NCBI GenBank assembly: GCA_025925195.1
Contig: JAICLU010000007.1
Coordinates: forward strand, 1-34,824
Length of the DNA stretch: 34,824 nt
DNA from: Thermoleophilia bacterium
Lineage (GTDB): Bacteria; Actinomycetota; Thermoleophilia; Gaiellales; Gaiellaceae
Reading direction: 5' to 3'
The first letter of the stretch is position 1. Each line of letters opens with the position of its first letter. The notes under the pieces were generated by a model, which saw only the letters and a list, made by a program, of their open reading frames with translations, had not been told where the DNA came from and ran no database searches. The position numbers were made by a program, and so were the translations under genes. Below are positions 25,398 through 34,824 of the stretch, piece after piece.

Positions 25398-26792
25398 ATG
25401 GCGCTCGCCGAGCGGCTGAACACCGCGTCGAGCCTGGAGGCGCCCGAGGTCGAGGCGCACGCGCTTGCCGTCCGCATCGACCCCGCGCGGTCGGAAGCGC
25501 ACACCGACCCGTACATCGAGCTGAAGCTCCGGATCCACAATGCGTCGATCGCGAAGCTCGGCTCGGAGCTCGACAAGCTCGAAGAGCAGCGCGACCAGGA
25601 GCAGCTCGTCCGCGCCGTCGTCGAAGAGCACCTGCGTGAGGAGGAGACGCCGCTGTCACGCGAGGAGCGTGACCGCGTGATCGCCGACATCGTCGACGAG
25701 GTGCTCGGCTACGGCCCGCTCGAGGGCTACCTCCGCGACGACGAAGTGACGGAGATCATGGTCAACGGCCCGCATCACGTCTTCGTCGAGCGCCGGGGCA
25801 AGCTCGAGCAGGTCCCGGCGGCGTTCGCGAGCGACGCGCACGTCATGCGCATCGTCGACAAGATCGTGTCGCAGGTCGGCAGGCGGATCGACGAGTCGTC
25901 GCCGATGGTCGACGCCCGGCTGCCCGACGGCTCGCGCGTCAACGTCGTCATCCCGCCGCTGTCGCTGTGCGGCCCGGCGCTGACGATCCGCAAGTTCGCG
26001 CGCCGCCCCTTCACGATGGACGATCTCGTCGCGCGCGGCATGCTGACTCCGAAGGCGAGCGAGTTCCTCTCGGCGTGCGTCGCCGGCAAGCTCAACGTGC
26101 TCATCTCGGGCGGCACCGGCGTCGGCAAGACGACGCTCCTCAACGCCATGTCGGGCTTCATCCCCGACCGCGAGCGGATCATCACGATCGAGGACGCCGC
26201 CGAGCTGCAGCTGCAGCAGGCGCACGTCCTCTCGCTCGAGTCGCGGCCGCCGAACGTCGAGGGCAAGGGCGAGATCCGCATCCGCGAGCTCGTCCGCAAT
26301 GCACTGCGCATGCGGCCAGACCGGCTGATCGTCGGCGAGGTTCGCGGCGCGGAGACGGTCGACATGCTCCAGGCGATGAACACGGGCCACGACGGCTCGC
26401 TGACGACGATCCACGCGAACGCGCCGCGCGACGCCCTGTCGCGCCTCGAGACGCTCGTGCTCACCGGCGGCGTCGACCTGCCGCTGCGCGCCATCCGCGA
26501 GCAGATCGCGAGCGCGTTCGACCTCATCGTCCAGGTCGTGCGCTGCGTCGACGGCTCGCGCCGCATCAGCCACGTCACCGAGGTCGTCGGCATGGAGTCC
26601 GAGGTCGTGACGCTCCAGGACGTCTTCGCCGCCCGGTCGCCGAGCGAGCAGGACTACGACGACGGCGGCCGGCTGCTCGGACCGCTCGAGTACACGGGCA
26701 TCAAGCCTCGCTTCTTCCCCAAGTTGGCGACCAACGGCATCGTCCTGCCGCGGGACTTCTTCGCCAACGAGCTCGTCGGGAGCATCCGGTGA
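25398..26792 (+). CDS. cpaF: Tad secretion ATPase CpaF/TadA
   Basis: GYGPLEGYLRDDEVTEIMVNGPHHVFVERRGKL, LISGGTGVGKTTLLNAMSGFIPDRERIITIEDAAELQL, HDGSLTTIHANAPRDALSRLE. Confidence 0.95.
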   Translation: MALAERLNTASSLEAPEVEAHALAVRIDPARSEAHTDPYIELKLRIHNASIAKLGSELDKLEEQRDQEQLVRAVVEEHLREEETPLSREERDRVIADIVDEVLGYGPLEGYLRDDEVTEIMVNGPHHVFVERRGKLEQVPAAFASDAHVMRIVDKIVSQVGRRIDESSPMVDARLPDGSRVNVVIPPLSLCGPALTIRKFARRPFTMDDLVARGMLTPKASEFLSACVAGKLNVLISGGTGVGKTTLLNAMSGFIPDRERIITIEDAAELQLQQAHVLSLESRPPNVEGKGEIRIRELVRNALRMRPDRLIVGEVRGAETVDMLQAMNTGHDGSLTTIHANAPRDALSRLETLVLTGGVDLPLRAIREQIASAFDLIVQVVRCVDGSRRISHVTEVVGMESEVVTLQDVFAARSPSEQDYDDGGRLLGPLEYTGIKPRFFPKLATNGIVLPRDFFANELVGSIR

Positions 26793-27736
26793 GCGCGCTC
26801 CTCGCAATCGTCGTGGGAAGCCTCGCCTTCCTCGCGGGGCGCGCGCTCGTCGGACGTCGCAACGTCGCCAGGCTCGAGCGGAGAGTGCGGCCGCACGTCC
26901 ACGTCGAGTCGCGACAGCACGAAGGCGCGACGGGCGACCGCAGCCGGCTTCGACGCCGCCTCGACCGCATCGAGCGATGGTTCGAGGGACGGGAATCCTA
27001 CGAGAGCTTCGTGCTGCGGACCGAGCGCGCCGGCGTCGACCGGCGGCCGGTCGACGTGCTCGCGCTCGTCGTGGCCGTCGCGGTCGTGCTTGCGCTGCTC
27101 GGAGCCCTCGCAGGCTCGCCGGCCCTCGGCGTCGTGCTGCTGCTTGCCGCGCCGGGGATCGTCTGGCTTGCGCTCGGCGTGCTCGCGCAGCGCAGGGTGA
27201 AGGCGTTCGACGAGCAGCTGCCGGACCTCCTCGCCGCGCTGTCGAGCTCGCTGCGCGCGGGGCATGGGTTCCTGCAGAGCCTGCACGCGGTCGCGAACGA
27301 CGCACCCGATCCGACGGGCGCGGAGCTGCGCCGCGCGCTGCTCGAGACGCGTCTCGGCCGGCCCGTCGACGAGGCGCTCGCAGGCGTCTCGCGGCGGATC
27401 CCGTCGAAGGAGTTCGGCTATGTGCTGACGGCGATCGTCGTCCAGCGCCAGGTCGGCGGCAGCCTCGCGGGGCTGTTCGAGACGGTGAACGAAACCGTCC
27501 GCCAGCGGCAGCAGTTCGCACGCAAGGTGCGCGCGCTCACTGCGACGGGGAGGACGTCCGCCTATGCGCTCGTCGGGCTGCCGTTCGGCGTCGCGCTGCT
27601 GCTGACGCTGCTCAACCACGCGTACCTGACACCGCTCTTCACGACCCACGCGGGAAGGCTGATGGTCGCCTTCGGCCTGTTCTCGCTGTTCGTCGGGTCG
27701 GTTCTCGTCCGCCGCATCGTCTCGTTCAAGGGGTGA
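26789..27736 (+). CDS. tadB: TadB-like type II secretion F-domain membrane protein
   Basis: FDEQLPDLLAALSSSLRAGHGFLQSLHAVANDAPDPTGAELRRALLETRLGRPVDEAL; GTG start overlapping the cpaF stop. Confidence 0.9.
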   Translation: MSALLAIVVGSLAFLAGRALVGRRNVARLERRVRPHVHVESRQHEGATGDRSRLRRRLDRIERWFEGRESYESFVLRTERAGVDRRPVDVLALVVAVAVVLALLGALAGSPALGVVLLLAAPGIVWLALGVLAQRRVKAFDEQLPDLLAALSSSLRAGHGFLQSLHAVANDAPDPTGAELRRALLETRLGRPVDEALAGVSRRIPSKEFGYVLTAIVVQRQVGGSLAGLFETVNETVRQRQQFARKVRALTATGRTSAYALVGLPFGVALLLTLLNHAYLTPLFTTHAGRLMVAFGLFSLFVGSVLVRRIVSFKG

Positions 27737-27740
27737 AGCC

Positions 27741-28634
27741 GTGTCGATCCTGCTCGCACTGATCGTCTTCTGCTTCGTCGCCGCAGCGGCCTCGCTCGCG
27801 CAGGCGGCCGTGGCGCGCCGGGAGCTGCGGGCCTCGCTTGCACGTGTCGCCGGCGCCGGCGCGGCGGCGTCTTCGCCGTCGCTCGCGATCGGCGGCCGGA
27901 CACTGCCGTTCGTCGGCCGCCTCGCGCGCCTCGCCCTCGCCGTGCGACCGGGCGCGAGCCGTGACGAGCTCGCGCTCCGCCTCGCGGGCGCCGGCCTCGG
28001 CCGCCGTGTGTCGCCCGATGCGTTCCTTGCGCTGCAGGGCGCGCTGCTCGTCGTCTCCATCGTCGTCGGTGCCCTGACGGTCGCCGCCGGCTCGGCGGCG
28101 GTCGGCATCGTGCTCGCCCTCGCGGGAGCAGCCTCCGCGCTCGTCGTCCCGGACCGGCTGCTCGCCGCCCGCGCGTCGCGCCGCGGCGAACGGATCCTCG
28201 CGGAGCTGCCGGGCGCGCTCGACCTGCTCGCGATCTCGGTCGAGGCGGGTCTCGGCTTCGACGCGGCGCTGGCGCGGGTCGCGGACGCGATCGAGGGGCC
28301 GCTGGGCGAGGAGCTCAACACGATGCTGTCGGAGATCCGCGTCGGCGAGTCCCGGCCGGTCGCGCTCCAGCGGCTCGCCGACCGTGCCGGCACGAACGAC
28401 GTGGCGATCTTCGCGCGCGCAGTGATCCGCGCCGACCAGCTCGGCACGTCGCTCGCGCAGACCATGCGGGTGCAGGCGGGCGACGCGCGCGCCCGGCGGC
28501 AGGTCGCAGCGGAGGAAAAGGCCGGCAAGGCGCCGGTCAAGATGCTCTTCCCGACCGTCTTCTTCATCTTCCCTGCGCTCTTCGTCATCGTCCTCGGGCC
28601 GGCTGTCCTGTCGCTCGGGAGCTTCCTGGGATGA
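27741..28634 (+). CDS. tadC: TadC-like type II secretion F-domain membrane protein
   Basis: ILAELPGALDLLAISVEAGLGFDAALARVADAIEGPLGEELNTMLSEIRVGESRPVALQRLADR...MLFPTVFFIFPALFVIVLGPA. Confidence 0.9.
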   Translation: MSILLALIVFCFVAAAASLAQAAVARRELRASLARVAGAGAAASSPSLAIGGRTLPFVGRLARLALAVRPGASRDELALRLAGAGLGRRVSPDAFLALQGALLVVSIVVGALTVAAGSAAVGIVLALAGAASALVVPDRLLAARASRRGERILAELPGALDLLAISVEAGLGFDAALARVADAIEGPLGEELNTMLSEIRVGESRPVALQRLADRAGTNDVAIFARAVIRADQLGTSLAQTMRVQAGDARARRQVAAEEKAGKAPVKMLFPTVFFIFPALFVIVLGPAVLSLGSFLG

Positions 28635-29569
28635 CGCGGCTGCGCTCGGAGTCCGGGCAGGTGATCCCGTTCGTGGGCGTCGTCCTGCTGGCGACCTTGC
28701 TCGGCGTTTGTGCGCTCGCGATCGACATGGGCGTCTGGTACAAGACGTCGCGCCACGCGCAGGGTGTCGCCGACGCGGCGGCGCTCGCGGCGGTCCAGGA
28801 CCTGCCGGGCGATCCGGCCGTCGCACGGGCCGACGCGGTCGACTACGCGCAGGCGAACGGCGGCACCCTCGACGGGACGCCGGCGGTGACGACGACCGAT
28901 GCGCCCGACGACACGATCAGCGTCCGGGCGGTCGAGCAGGCGCCGGCGTTCTTCGCCCGCATCTTCGGCATCGACTCGGCGACGGTGCACGCGACCGCCT
29001 CGGCGCAGGTCTCGGCGGCGTCGATCATCAAGCAGGAGGACGAGTCCGCCGACGGGACGGGCCGGCCGCTGCCGCTCGTCATCTCGGTCGAAAGCGCGCC
29101 GAGCCCCGGCTGCAATTGCTTCGGAAAGCCCGTGACGCTGACGTACGGGCCGAGCGCCGCGATCGCAGGCGGCGAGTTCGGTCTGCTCGACTTCGCGAAC
29201 GCGAACGGCGGCACGCCGCCCCGAACGGTCGGCGACTGGATCGCGAACGGGTATCCCGGCGATCTCGCCACGGGCGACTACCAGGGCGTCACGGGCAACA
29301 AGACCGTGCCGCCCGCGGTCGACGGCGCGATGCAGGAACTGGCGGCGAACCATCCGACGGTCGTCCTGCCCGTCTACTCGGGGACGAACGGCGCCAGCGG
29401 CGGGCAGACGATCTACACCATCGTCGGCTGGGCGGCGTTCAAGATCGACTCGTGGAACGCGAGCGGCAGCACGACGACGCTGACGGGCTCGTTCCAGACG
29501 CTGCACACCGACGACACAGGCTCCGAGCAGCAGTACTTCGGCGTCGGCTCCGTGAGGCTGACGAAGTGA
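28631..29569 (+). CDS. TadG-like protein (Tad N-terminal domain)
   Basis: LRSESGQVIPFVGVVLLATLLGVCALAIDMGVWYKTSRHAQGVADAAALAAVQDLPGD: putative Flp pilus-assembly TadG signature; novel extracellular part. Confidence 0.82.
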   Translation: MTRLRSESGQVIPFVGVVLLATLLGVCALAIDMGVWYKTSRHAQGVADAAALAAVQDLPGDPAVARADAVDYAQANGGTLDGTPAVTTTDAPDDTISVRAVEQAPAFFARIFGIDSATVHATASAQVSAASIIKQEDESADGTGRPLPLVISVESAPSPGCNCFGKPVTLTYGPSAAIAGGEFGLLDFANANGGTPPRTVGDWIANGYPGDLATGDYQGVTGNKTVPPAVDGAMQELAANHPTVVLPVYSGTNGASGGQTIYTIVGWAAFKIDSWNASGSTTTLTGSFQTLHTDDTGSEQQYFGVGSVRLTK

Positions 29570-30027
29570 CGCCGGTGCGCCGCCGTCCCGTGCCCGACGA
29601 GGAGCTCGAGCCGCAGTCGATCGAGGAGCTGCGCCGCAAGGTCGGCTGGCAGGTGTCGAAGGCCTACGGCCTCGAGCTCGAGGAGATCGACCCGGAGCCG
29701 GTGCCCGTGCCCGTCACCGTGCTCCCGGCGGAGCCGGAGCCCGTGCCTGTGCCTGTGCCTGTGCCCGAGCCCGAGCCGGAGCCCGAGCTCGAGCTGCCGC
29801 CGGCGGCAGTCGCCGTCGACCTGATGTCCGTGCCGACGCTGCACGAGCTCGAGCGGCTCGTCGCCGCTGCAGGGGGGGTGCACCCGGAACGCGTCGAGGA
29901 GTGGCGCTGGTACCTGTTCTATCTGCGCGACTTCGCCCGGCCCGACGGGTCGCTCGACCCGACGTTCGGGCTGCTGATCGAGACGGCGTTCTCGGCGCTG
30001 CTGCCGGGCGGCTCAGCCCAGGCCTAG
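29566..30027 (+). CDS. Pro/Glu/Val-linker protein at the 3' end of the Tad operon
   Basis: GTG start overlapping the tadG stop; helical N-terminal segment, IDPEPVPVPVTVLPAEPEPVPVPVPVPEPEPEPELELPP linker, helical C-terminal domain; no TM. Confidence 0.65.
   Translation: MTPVRRRPVPDEELEPQSIEELRRKVGWQVSKAYGLELEEIDPEPVPVPVTVLPAEPEPVPVPVPVPEPEPEPELELPPAAVAVDLMSVPTLHELERLVAAAGGVHPERVEEWRWYLFYLRDFARPDGSLDPTFGLLIETAFSALLPGGSAQA
29695..29795 (+). repeat. Low-complexity GAGCCG/GTGCCC hexamer repeats (PEP/VP linker)
   Basis: Runs such as GTGCCTGTGCCTGTGCCTGTGCCCGAGCCCGAGCCGGAGCCC. Confidence 0.8.
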
Positions 30028-30663
30028 ATACGCGTCGACGATCCGGCGTCCCGCGAACAGGGCCACGGCTCCGCCGAGAGCGAGGAACGGCGCGAACGGG
30101 ATGCCCATCTTCCGCCCGCGGCTGCCGTGGCGCAGAAGGATTGCAACGGCGGGGACGAACGAGGCCGCGAGCGCGATCGCGATCGCGGCGAGCACGCCGC
30201 GCCCGAGCATCGCGCCGAGCAGCAGCGCGAGCTTCACGTCGCCCATGCCCATGCCGCCGGGCCGGGCGAGGGCTGCGACCAGGAAGAAGGCGGCAGCCGC
30301 GAGGCCCGCGACGAGCCATTCGACGCTCGGGTCGATCGCGGTCTGCGCTGCGAGCGCGACGAGCGCGGCGGGGACGACGATCCGGTTCGGGACGATCCGC
30401 AGCTCCACGTCGATCGCCGACAGCAGCACGAGCGTGGCTGCGAAGGCGGCCGCGACCGCCACGCGCGGGTGGAAGCCGAACGCGAGCCCGCAGCCGGCGA
30501 GCAGCGGCGGCGTCACGGCGAGCACCGCGGCGGCTCGCCCGGGCAGCCGCGTGCGTCGGCGCGCGTCGGGCCTGCGACGGGCCACGTCGTCGGCGAGTCG
30601 GTTCAGGCCGATGCCAACCGGCACACCGGCGACGGCCAGTACGGCCGCGAGCACCCAGTTCAT
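30013..30663 (-). CDS. A24-family prepilin peptidase (TadV/CpaA-like)
   Basis: SAIDVELRIVPNRIV and GGMGMGDVKLALLLGAMLG: aspartyl prepilin peptidase motifs; multi-TM. Confidence 0.9.
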   Translation of the reverse strand: MNWVLAAVLAVAGVPVGIGLNRLADDVARRRPDARRRTRLPGRAAAVLAVTPPLLAGCGLAFGFHPRVAVAAAFAATLVLLSAIDVELRIVPNRIVVPAALVALAAQTAIDPSVEWLVAGLAAAAFFLVAALARPGGMGMGDVKLALLLGAMLGRGVLAAIAIALAASFVPAVAILLRHGSRGRKMGIPFAPFLALGGAVALFAGRRIVDAYLGLG

Positions 30664-30998
30664 CCGTCGAGCACGAGCCGCTCGCCCGGCTCGACGTCGG
30701 CGGCGTTCGCCGCCGTCTCGAGCACGCACTTCGCGCCGCGCGCGCCGGACGCGCGCCACGGCGCCAGCGCGCGCGTCACCTTCAGGACGCGCAGGTCGCG
30801 GTCGAGGAACACGACGTCGATCGGAAACCGCATGAACATCGTGTGCACGCTGCCGGCGGGCCGGATGAGGACCCCCTCGTCGGGCGCGAGGCCCTTGCGG
30901 CCGAGGAGCCCGCGCAGCCGAGTCCAGGCCGAGTCCGCGACGCCGCACCGCTTGCAGACGACGCGGCCGGAATCGGTGCGGAGCGTCGCCGTGCGCAT
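30660..30998 (-). CDS. DUF192 family protein
   Basis: LRGLLGRKGLAPDEGVLIRPAGSVHTMFMRFPIDVVFLDRDLRVLKVTRALAPWR: DUF192 signature. Confidence 0.9.
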   Translation of the reverse strand: MRTATLRTDSGRVVCKRCGVADSAWTRLRGLLGRKGLAPDEGVLIRPAGSVHTMFMRFPIDVVFLDRDLRVLKVTRALAPWRASGARGAKCVLETAANAADVEPGERLVLDG

Positions 30999-31699
30999 CA
31001 GTCGAGCGCGGCCCGCAACGAGGCGACGTAGTCGCGCAAGGCAGCAGGGCCGTTCTCCGCGACCAGCACGGCACGCGAACCGACGGCGATCCCGTCGGCG
31101 AGCGAGCCCGCCGCGCGCGCGTGGTCGGGCGTCGAGATTCCGAAGCCGGCGTACAGCGGACGGTTCACGAGCCGCCGCGCGCGCTCGACGAGCCCGGCGA
31201 GCTCGGGGGAGACGTCGTCGCGTGCGCCGGTCGTCCCCGTCACAGTGACGAGGTAGAGCCAGCCGTCGGTCTGCTCGCCCGCGAGCGCGATTCGCTCGTC
31301 GGTCGACGTCGGTGCGATGAGCTGCACGCGGCGCAGGTCGGCGCGCTCGCCTGCGGGCACGTCGACGACGATCATGCTCGTGCCGCCGTTCGCATGCATC
31401 GCCTCGGTGAGCCGGTCCCAGCCGTACGCCTCGAAGAGCGACGCGTATGTCATCGGGATCAGCGGTATGTCGTCGCCGACGAGCTCGCGCGTACGCGCGA
31501 GCACGTCGAGGCATTGCGCGGTCCGCATGCCGCGCGCGAGTGCCCGTTCGCCGGCGCGGCGGATGACCGGCCCGTCCGCGAGCGGGTCGGAGAACGGGAA
31601 CCCGAGCTCGATGATGTCGGCCCCGCCGTCGACGGCCGCGCGCGCGAGGTCCGGCGTCTCCGGCTCCGCCATCAGGTAGATGACGAGCTTCTTGCTCAC
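30998..31699 (-). CDS. trpA: Tryptophan synthase alpha chain (GTG start)
   Basis: [63 protein letters not shown]. Confidence 0.95.
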   Translation of the reverse strand: MSKKLVIYLMAEPETPDLARAAVDGGADIIELGFPFSDPLADGPVIRRAGERALARGMRTAQCLDVLARTRELVGDDIPLIPMTYASLFEAYGWDRLTEAMHANGGTSMIVVDVPAGERADLRRVQLIAPTSTDERIALAGEQTDGWLYLVTVTGTTGARDDVSPELAGLVERARRLVNRPLYAGFGISTPDHARAAGSLADGIAVGSRAVLVAENGPAALRDYVASLRAALD

Positions 31700-32817
31700 G
31701 CAGTGTTGAGCCGGTCGAGCACCTCGGCGAGATCCTTGTCGCCGCGGCCCGACAGCGCGACGAGGATCAGGTCGGCGTCGAGATCGCGTGCCCGCGCGAG
31801 CGCGTGCGCAGGCTCGAGCGCAGGGATGATCCCCTCGGTGCGCGCGAGGTCGGCGAACGCCTGCAGCGCCTCCTCGTCGGTCGCGGTGCGGTATTCGGCC
31901 CGGCCCGTGTCGCGCAGGAACGCGTGCTCCGGACCGACGCCCGGATAGTCGAGCCCGGCCGAGATCGAGTGCGCGTCGGCGACCTGCCCGTCGTCGTCGG
32001 CGAGGATCGACGACCGCGCGCCGTGCAGGACGCCGGTGCGGCCGCTGCCGAGCGACGCGGCGCCTGCCGCCTCGACGCCGACGAGCCGCACGGCGACGTC
32101 GTCGACGAAGCCGCGGAACATCCCGATCGCGTTCGAGCCGCCGCCGACGCACGCGACGACCGCCTCGGGCAGCGCGTCGGCCGCCGCGAGGAACTGCTCG
32201 CGCGACTCGCGGCCGATGACGGACTGCAGCTCGGCGACGAGCTCCGGGTACGGCGCGGGGCCCACGCAGGATCCGATCAGGTAGTGCGTCGTCTCGACAT
32301 TCGTGATCCAGTCGCGGATCGCTTCGCTCGTCGCCTCCTTCAGCGTCTGCGTGCCGAAGTCGACGCCGCGCACCTCGGCGCCGAGCAGGCGCATCCGCTC
32401 GACGTTCGGCTTCTGCCGCCGCATGTCCTCGACGCCCATGTAGACGACGCACTCGAGGCCGAAGCGCGCGCACACGGTCGCCGTCGCGACTCCGTGCTGG
32501 CCGGCGCCGGTCTCGGCGACGATCCGCCGCTTGCCGAGCCGCTGCGCGAGGACGGCCTGGCCGACCGCGTTGTTGATCTTGTGCGCGCCCGTGTGGTTCA
32601 GGTCCTCGCGCTTGAGATAGATCTTCTTGCCGGGCGCGAACCGCTCGCTCAGCGTCAGCGGCGACGGCCGGCCCACGTAGGTCGTCGCGAGGTGGTGCAG
32701 CTCGGCGTGGAACGCGTTGTCCGCGAGCGCCTCCTGCCACGCGCGGTCGAGCTCGTCGAGCGCCGGGATCAGCGTCTCCGGGACGTACCGCCCTCCGTAG
32801 TCGCCGAAATCACGCAC
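31696..32817 (-). CDS. trpB: Tryptophan synthase beta chain
   Basis: [86 protein letters not shown]. Confidence 0.97.
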   Translation of the reverse strand: MRDFGDYGGRYVPETLIPALDELDRAWQEALADNAFHAELHHLATTYVGRPSPLTLSERFAPGKKIYLKREDLNHTGAHKINNAVGQAVLAQRLGKRRIVAETGAGQHGVATATVCARFGLECVVYMGVEDMRRQKPNVERMRLLGAEVRGVDFGTQTLKEATSEAIRDWITNVETTHYLIGSCVGPAPYPELVAELQSVIGRESREQFLAAADALPEAVVACVGGGSNAIGMFRGFVDDVAVRLVGVEAAGAASLGSGRTGVLHGARSSILADDDGQVADAHSISAGLDYPGVGPEHAFLRDTGRAEYRTATDEEALQAFADLARTEGIIPALEPAHALARARDLDADLILVALSGRGDKDLAEVLDRLNTA

Positions 32818-33967
32818 GGGCTGCCTCGACGTACGCGCGCACCCGCTCGTGATCCTTGACGCCCGGCTCGGACTCGAGCGACGACGACGCGTCGACCGCC
32901 CACGGGCGGACGGCCGCGATCGCGTCTTGGACGTTCTCCGGGCCGAGGCCGCCGGCGAGCATGACGCGCCCCTCGGCCGCGGCGGCGCGCGACCAGTGCA
33001 CCGGGTCGGTCTCCTGCCACGGCTGGTCGAGGACGCTCGCGACCTGCACGCCGTCGCGCAGCAGCATCGCCTCGCGGCCGCGCACGCCGGCGCCGCGGTC
33101 GGGATAGAACTGCACGAGGTCGGCGCTCGTCTCGCGCGTCTCCTCGACGAAAACCGAGACGGCGAGCGTCGTGTCGGGCGTGTCGAGCACGTCGCGCGCG
33201 TGGCGCGGGCTGCGCTCGACGTGGATGAAGCCGAGCAGGTCGGCGCCCGCCTCGACGGCGGCGTCGACGTCCTCCTGGCGCGTCAGCCCGCAGACCTTGA
33301 CGAGCGGCCGCGACAGCAGCTCGCGCAGCTTCGCCTGCGGATCGGTCGCGCGCATCAGCGCCGAGCCGACGAGGATCGCGTCGGCCCCGGCGAGCTCGGC
33401 TGCGGCCCCCTGCGCGCGGGTGTGCACGCCGCTCTCGGCGATCACGATCCGGTCTTTCGGCGCGCGCGCCACGAGCTGCAATTGCGTCCGGCGGTCGATG
33501 TCGAACGTCGTCAGGTCGCGCGCGTTGATCCCGACGATCGGCGCGTCGAGCGCCATCGCGCGCTGCAGCTCGGCGGCATCGTGCGCCTCGACGAGCGCGT
33601 CGAGCTCCAGGTCGTGTGCGAACGCAAGGAGCCGAGCGCACGTCTCGTCGTCGAGGTCGCGGAGGATCAGCAGCACCGCGTCGGCGCCCGCTTCCTTGAG
33701 CTCGCGGAGGTGATCCTCGGTCGAGAAGAAGCCCTTGCCGAGCAACGGCGTGTCGGTCGCGGCGCGCGCGGCGCGCAGGTCGTCGAGCGTCCCGGCGAAC
33801 CGCTCGTCGACGAGCACGCTGACTGCGGCTGCGCCTGCTGAGCCGAACTGCGCGGCGAGCCGCGCCGGGTCGGCGTCGGGGCGCAGGTCTCCGGCCGACG
33901 GCGAGCGCCGCTTCACCTCGGCGATCGCGCCGAGCCCGGGGCGAGACAGTGCGTCGGCGAATCTCAT
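32810..33967 (-). CDS. Bifunctional indole-3-glycerol phosphate synthase / phosphoribosylanthranilate isomerase (compact)
   Basis: [42 protein letters not shown] (TrpC), then [36 protein letters not shown] ... [30 protein letters not shown] (TrpF). Confidence 0.92.
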   Translation of the reverse strand: MRFADALSRPGLGAIAEVKRRSPSAGDLRPDADPARLAAQFGSAGAAAVSVLVDERFAGTLDDLRAARAATDTPLLGKGFFSTEDHLRELKEAGADAVLLILRDLDDETCARLLAFAHDLELDALVEAHDAAELQRAMALDAPIVGINARDLTTFDIDRRTQLQLVARAPKDRIVIAESGVHTRAQGAAAELAGADAILVGSALMRATDPQAKLRELLSRPLVKVCGLTRQEDVDAAVEAGADLLGFIHVERSPRHARDVLDTPDTTLAVSVFVEETRETSADLVQFYPDRGAGVRGREAMLLRDGVQVASVLDQPWQETDPVHWSRAAAAEGRVMLAGGLGPENVQDAIAAVRPWAVDASSSLESEPGVKDHERVRAYVEAARA

Positions 33968-34824
33968 CGGCGCGTGAACTCCACCAGCTCGTCGAGCCGC
34001 GCCGCTGCGGCGCCGGAGTCGAGCGCCTCGCGGGCGATGCCGATCCCCTCGCGCAGGTCGGGCGCGTGACCGCCGGCCGCGATCGCGCCGGCGGCGTTGA
34101 GGACGATCGCCTCGCGCGCCGAGCCGCGCTCGCCGGCGAATACGCGCCGGATGGCGGCAGCGTTCTCGGCGGGCGAGCCGCCCGCGAGCCCGTCGAGCGT
34201 CGAGGGCTCGAGCCCGAGCTCCTGCGGGTCGATCGTCCGGTGGCGCACCTCGCCCTCGACCACCTCGCAGACGTTGCTCGGGCCGATCGGCGACAGCTCG
34301 TCGATGCCGCCGGCGCCGTGCACGACGAAGGCGCGACGGGCGCCGAGCTGCGCGAGCGCCTCGGCCACGGGGCGGACGAGGTCGTCGGAGTAGACGCCGA
34401 CCACCTGGGCGCGGGCGCGGGCCGGGTTCGTGAGCGGGCCGAGCACGTTGAACACCGTACGCGTTCCGAGCTCGCGTCTCACCGGGGCTGCGTGCTTCAT
34501 CGCGGGATGGTGTGCCTGGGCGAACATGAAGCCGAAGCCGAGGGTGTCGATCGACTCGGCGATCCGCTCGGGTGCGATCTCGAGCTCGAAGCCGAGCGCC
34601 TCGAGCACGTCGGCGGAGCCGGTCTGCGACGAGGCCGCGCGGTTGCCGTGCTTCGCGACGCCGGCGCCTGCCGCCGCGGCGACGAGTGCCGCGGCCGTCG
34701 AGATGTTGATCGTGCTCTTGCCGTCGCCGCCCGTCCCAGCCGTGTCGACGAGGTCGGCTCGCTGCGGCTGCACCGGCAGGACGTGGTCGCGCATCGCCTC
34801 GGCGCAGCCGGCGATCTCGTTCGC
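33964..34824 (-). CDS. trpD: Anthranilate phosphoribosyltransferase (5' end beyond window)
   Basis: DTAGTGGDGKSTINISTAAALVAAAAGAGVAKHGNRAASSQTGSADVLEALG, NVLGPLTNPA; frame stays open through 34824. Confidence 0.95.
   Translation of the reverse strand, partial: ANEIAGCAEAMRDHVLPVQPQRADLVDTAGTGGDGKSTINISTAAALVAAAAGAGVAKHGNRAASSQTGSADVLEALGFELEIAPERIAESIDTLGFGFMFAQAHHPAMKHAAPVRRELGTRTVFNVLGPLTNPARARAQVVGVYSDDLVRPVAEALAQLGARRAFVVHGAGGIDELSPIGPSNVCEVVEGEVRHRTIDPQELGLEPSTLDGLAGGSPAENAAAIRRVFAGERGSAREAIVLNAAGAIAAGGHAPDLREGIGIAREALDSGAAAARLDELVEFTRR

Noticed and set aside
25656-27521. 621-aa minus-strand ORF antisense to cpaF/tadB
   Set aside because: Shadow ORF; CpaF motifs on the plus strand are decisive.
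26654-29506. 950-aa minus-strand ORF antisense to tadB/tadC/tadG
   Set aside because: Arg/Ala/Asp-rich low-complexity translation, antisense to genes with clear family motifs; typical of spurious long ORFs in high-GC DNA.
29695-29795. GAGCCC/GTGCCT repeat as a non-coding regulatory repeat
   Set aside because: Hexamer periodicity keeps frame and encodes a PEPVPV linker between two helical segments.

Overview
GC-rich chromosomal window that looks actinobacterial. My inference is a Thermoleophilia-like lineage, from codon bias and gene content; this was not tested. Genes are densely packed, with many ATGA/TGATG overlaps. Left to right: a truncated membrane protein (-); a small conserved ORF; msrB; a DHA2-type MFS exporter; a DEAD-box RNA helicase followed by a cold-shock protein; an aa3-type cytochrome c oxidase operon on the minus strand (cupredoxin-like protein, ctaC, ctaD, ctaE, ctaG-like, a 47-aa membrane ORF, SCO1, ctaB); a divergent OmpR-type two-component system; a GFA-family protein; a molybdate ABC transporter (modC/modB/modA) with an HTH-TOBE regulator; a divergent L,D-transpeptidase / M15 D,D-carboxypeptidase pair; a second MFS exporter; a sulfite-oxidase-fold molybdoenzyme with a cytochrome b561-like partner; an HtrA-like protease; a Pro/Ala-repeat membrane protein; a full Tad/Flp pilus operon (two flp pilins, tadE, cpaB, cpaE/tadZ, cpaF/tadA, tadB, tadC, a tadG-like gene and a Pro/Glu/Val-rich protein); and on the minus strand trpD-trpC/F-trpB-trpA-DUF192-prepilin peptidase. 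No tRNA, rRNA, CRISPR array, transposase or phage gene was recognised. The most notable signals are: the Tad prepilin peptidase translationally coupled to the trp operon; a Pro/Glu/Val-linker protein ending the Tad operon; an unusual cupredoxin leading the oxidase operon; 11-bp-phased GTCAT repeats upstream of the two-component system; a paired CCTAGG site at a probably leaderless HTH-TOBE regulator; a repeated near-palindrome downstream of modC; and an AT-rich palindromic island before the pilin genes.
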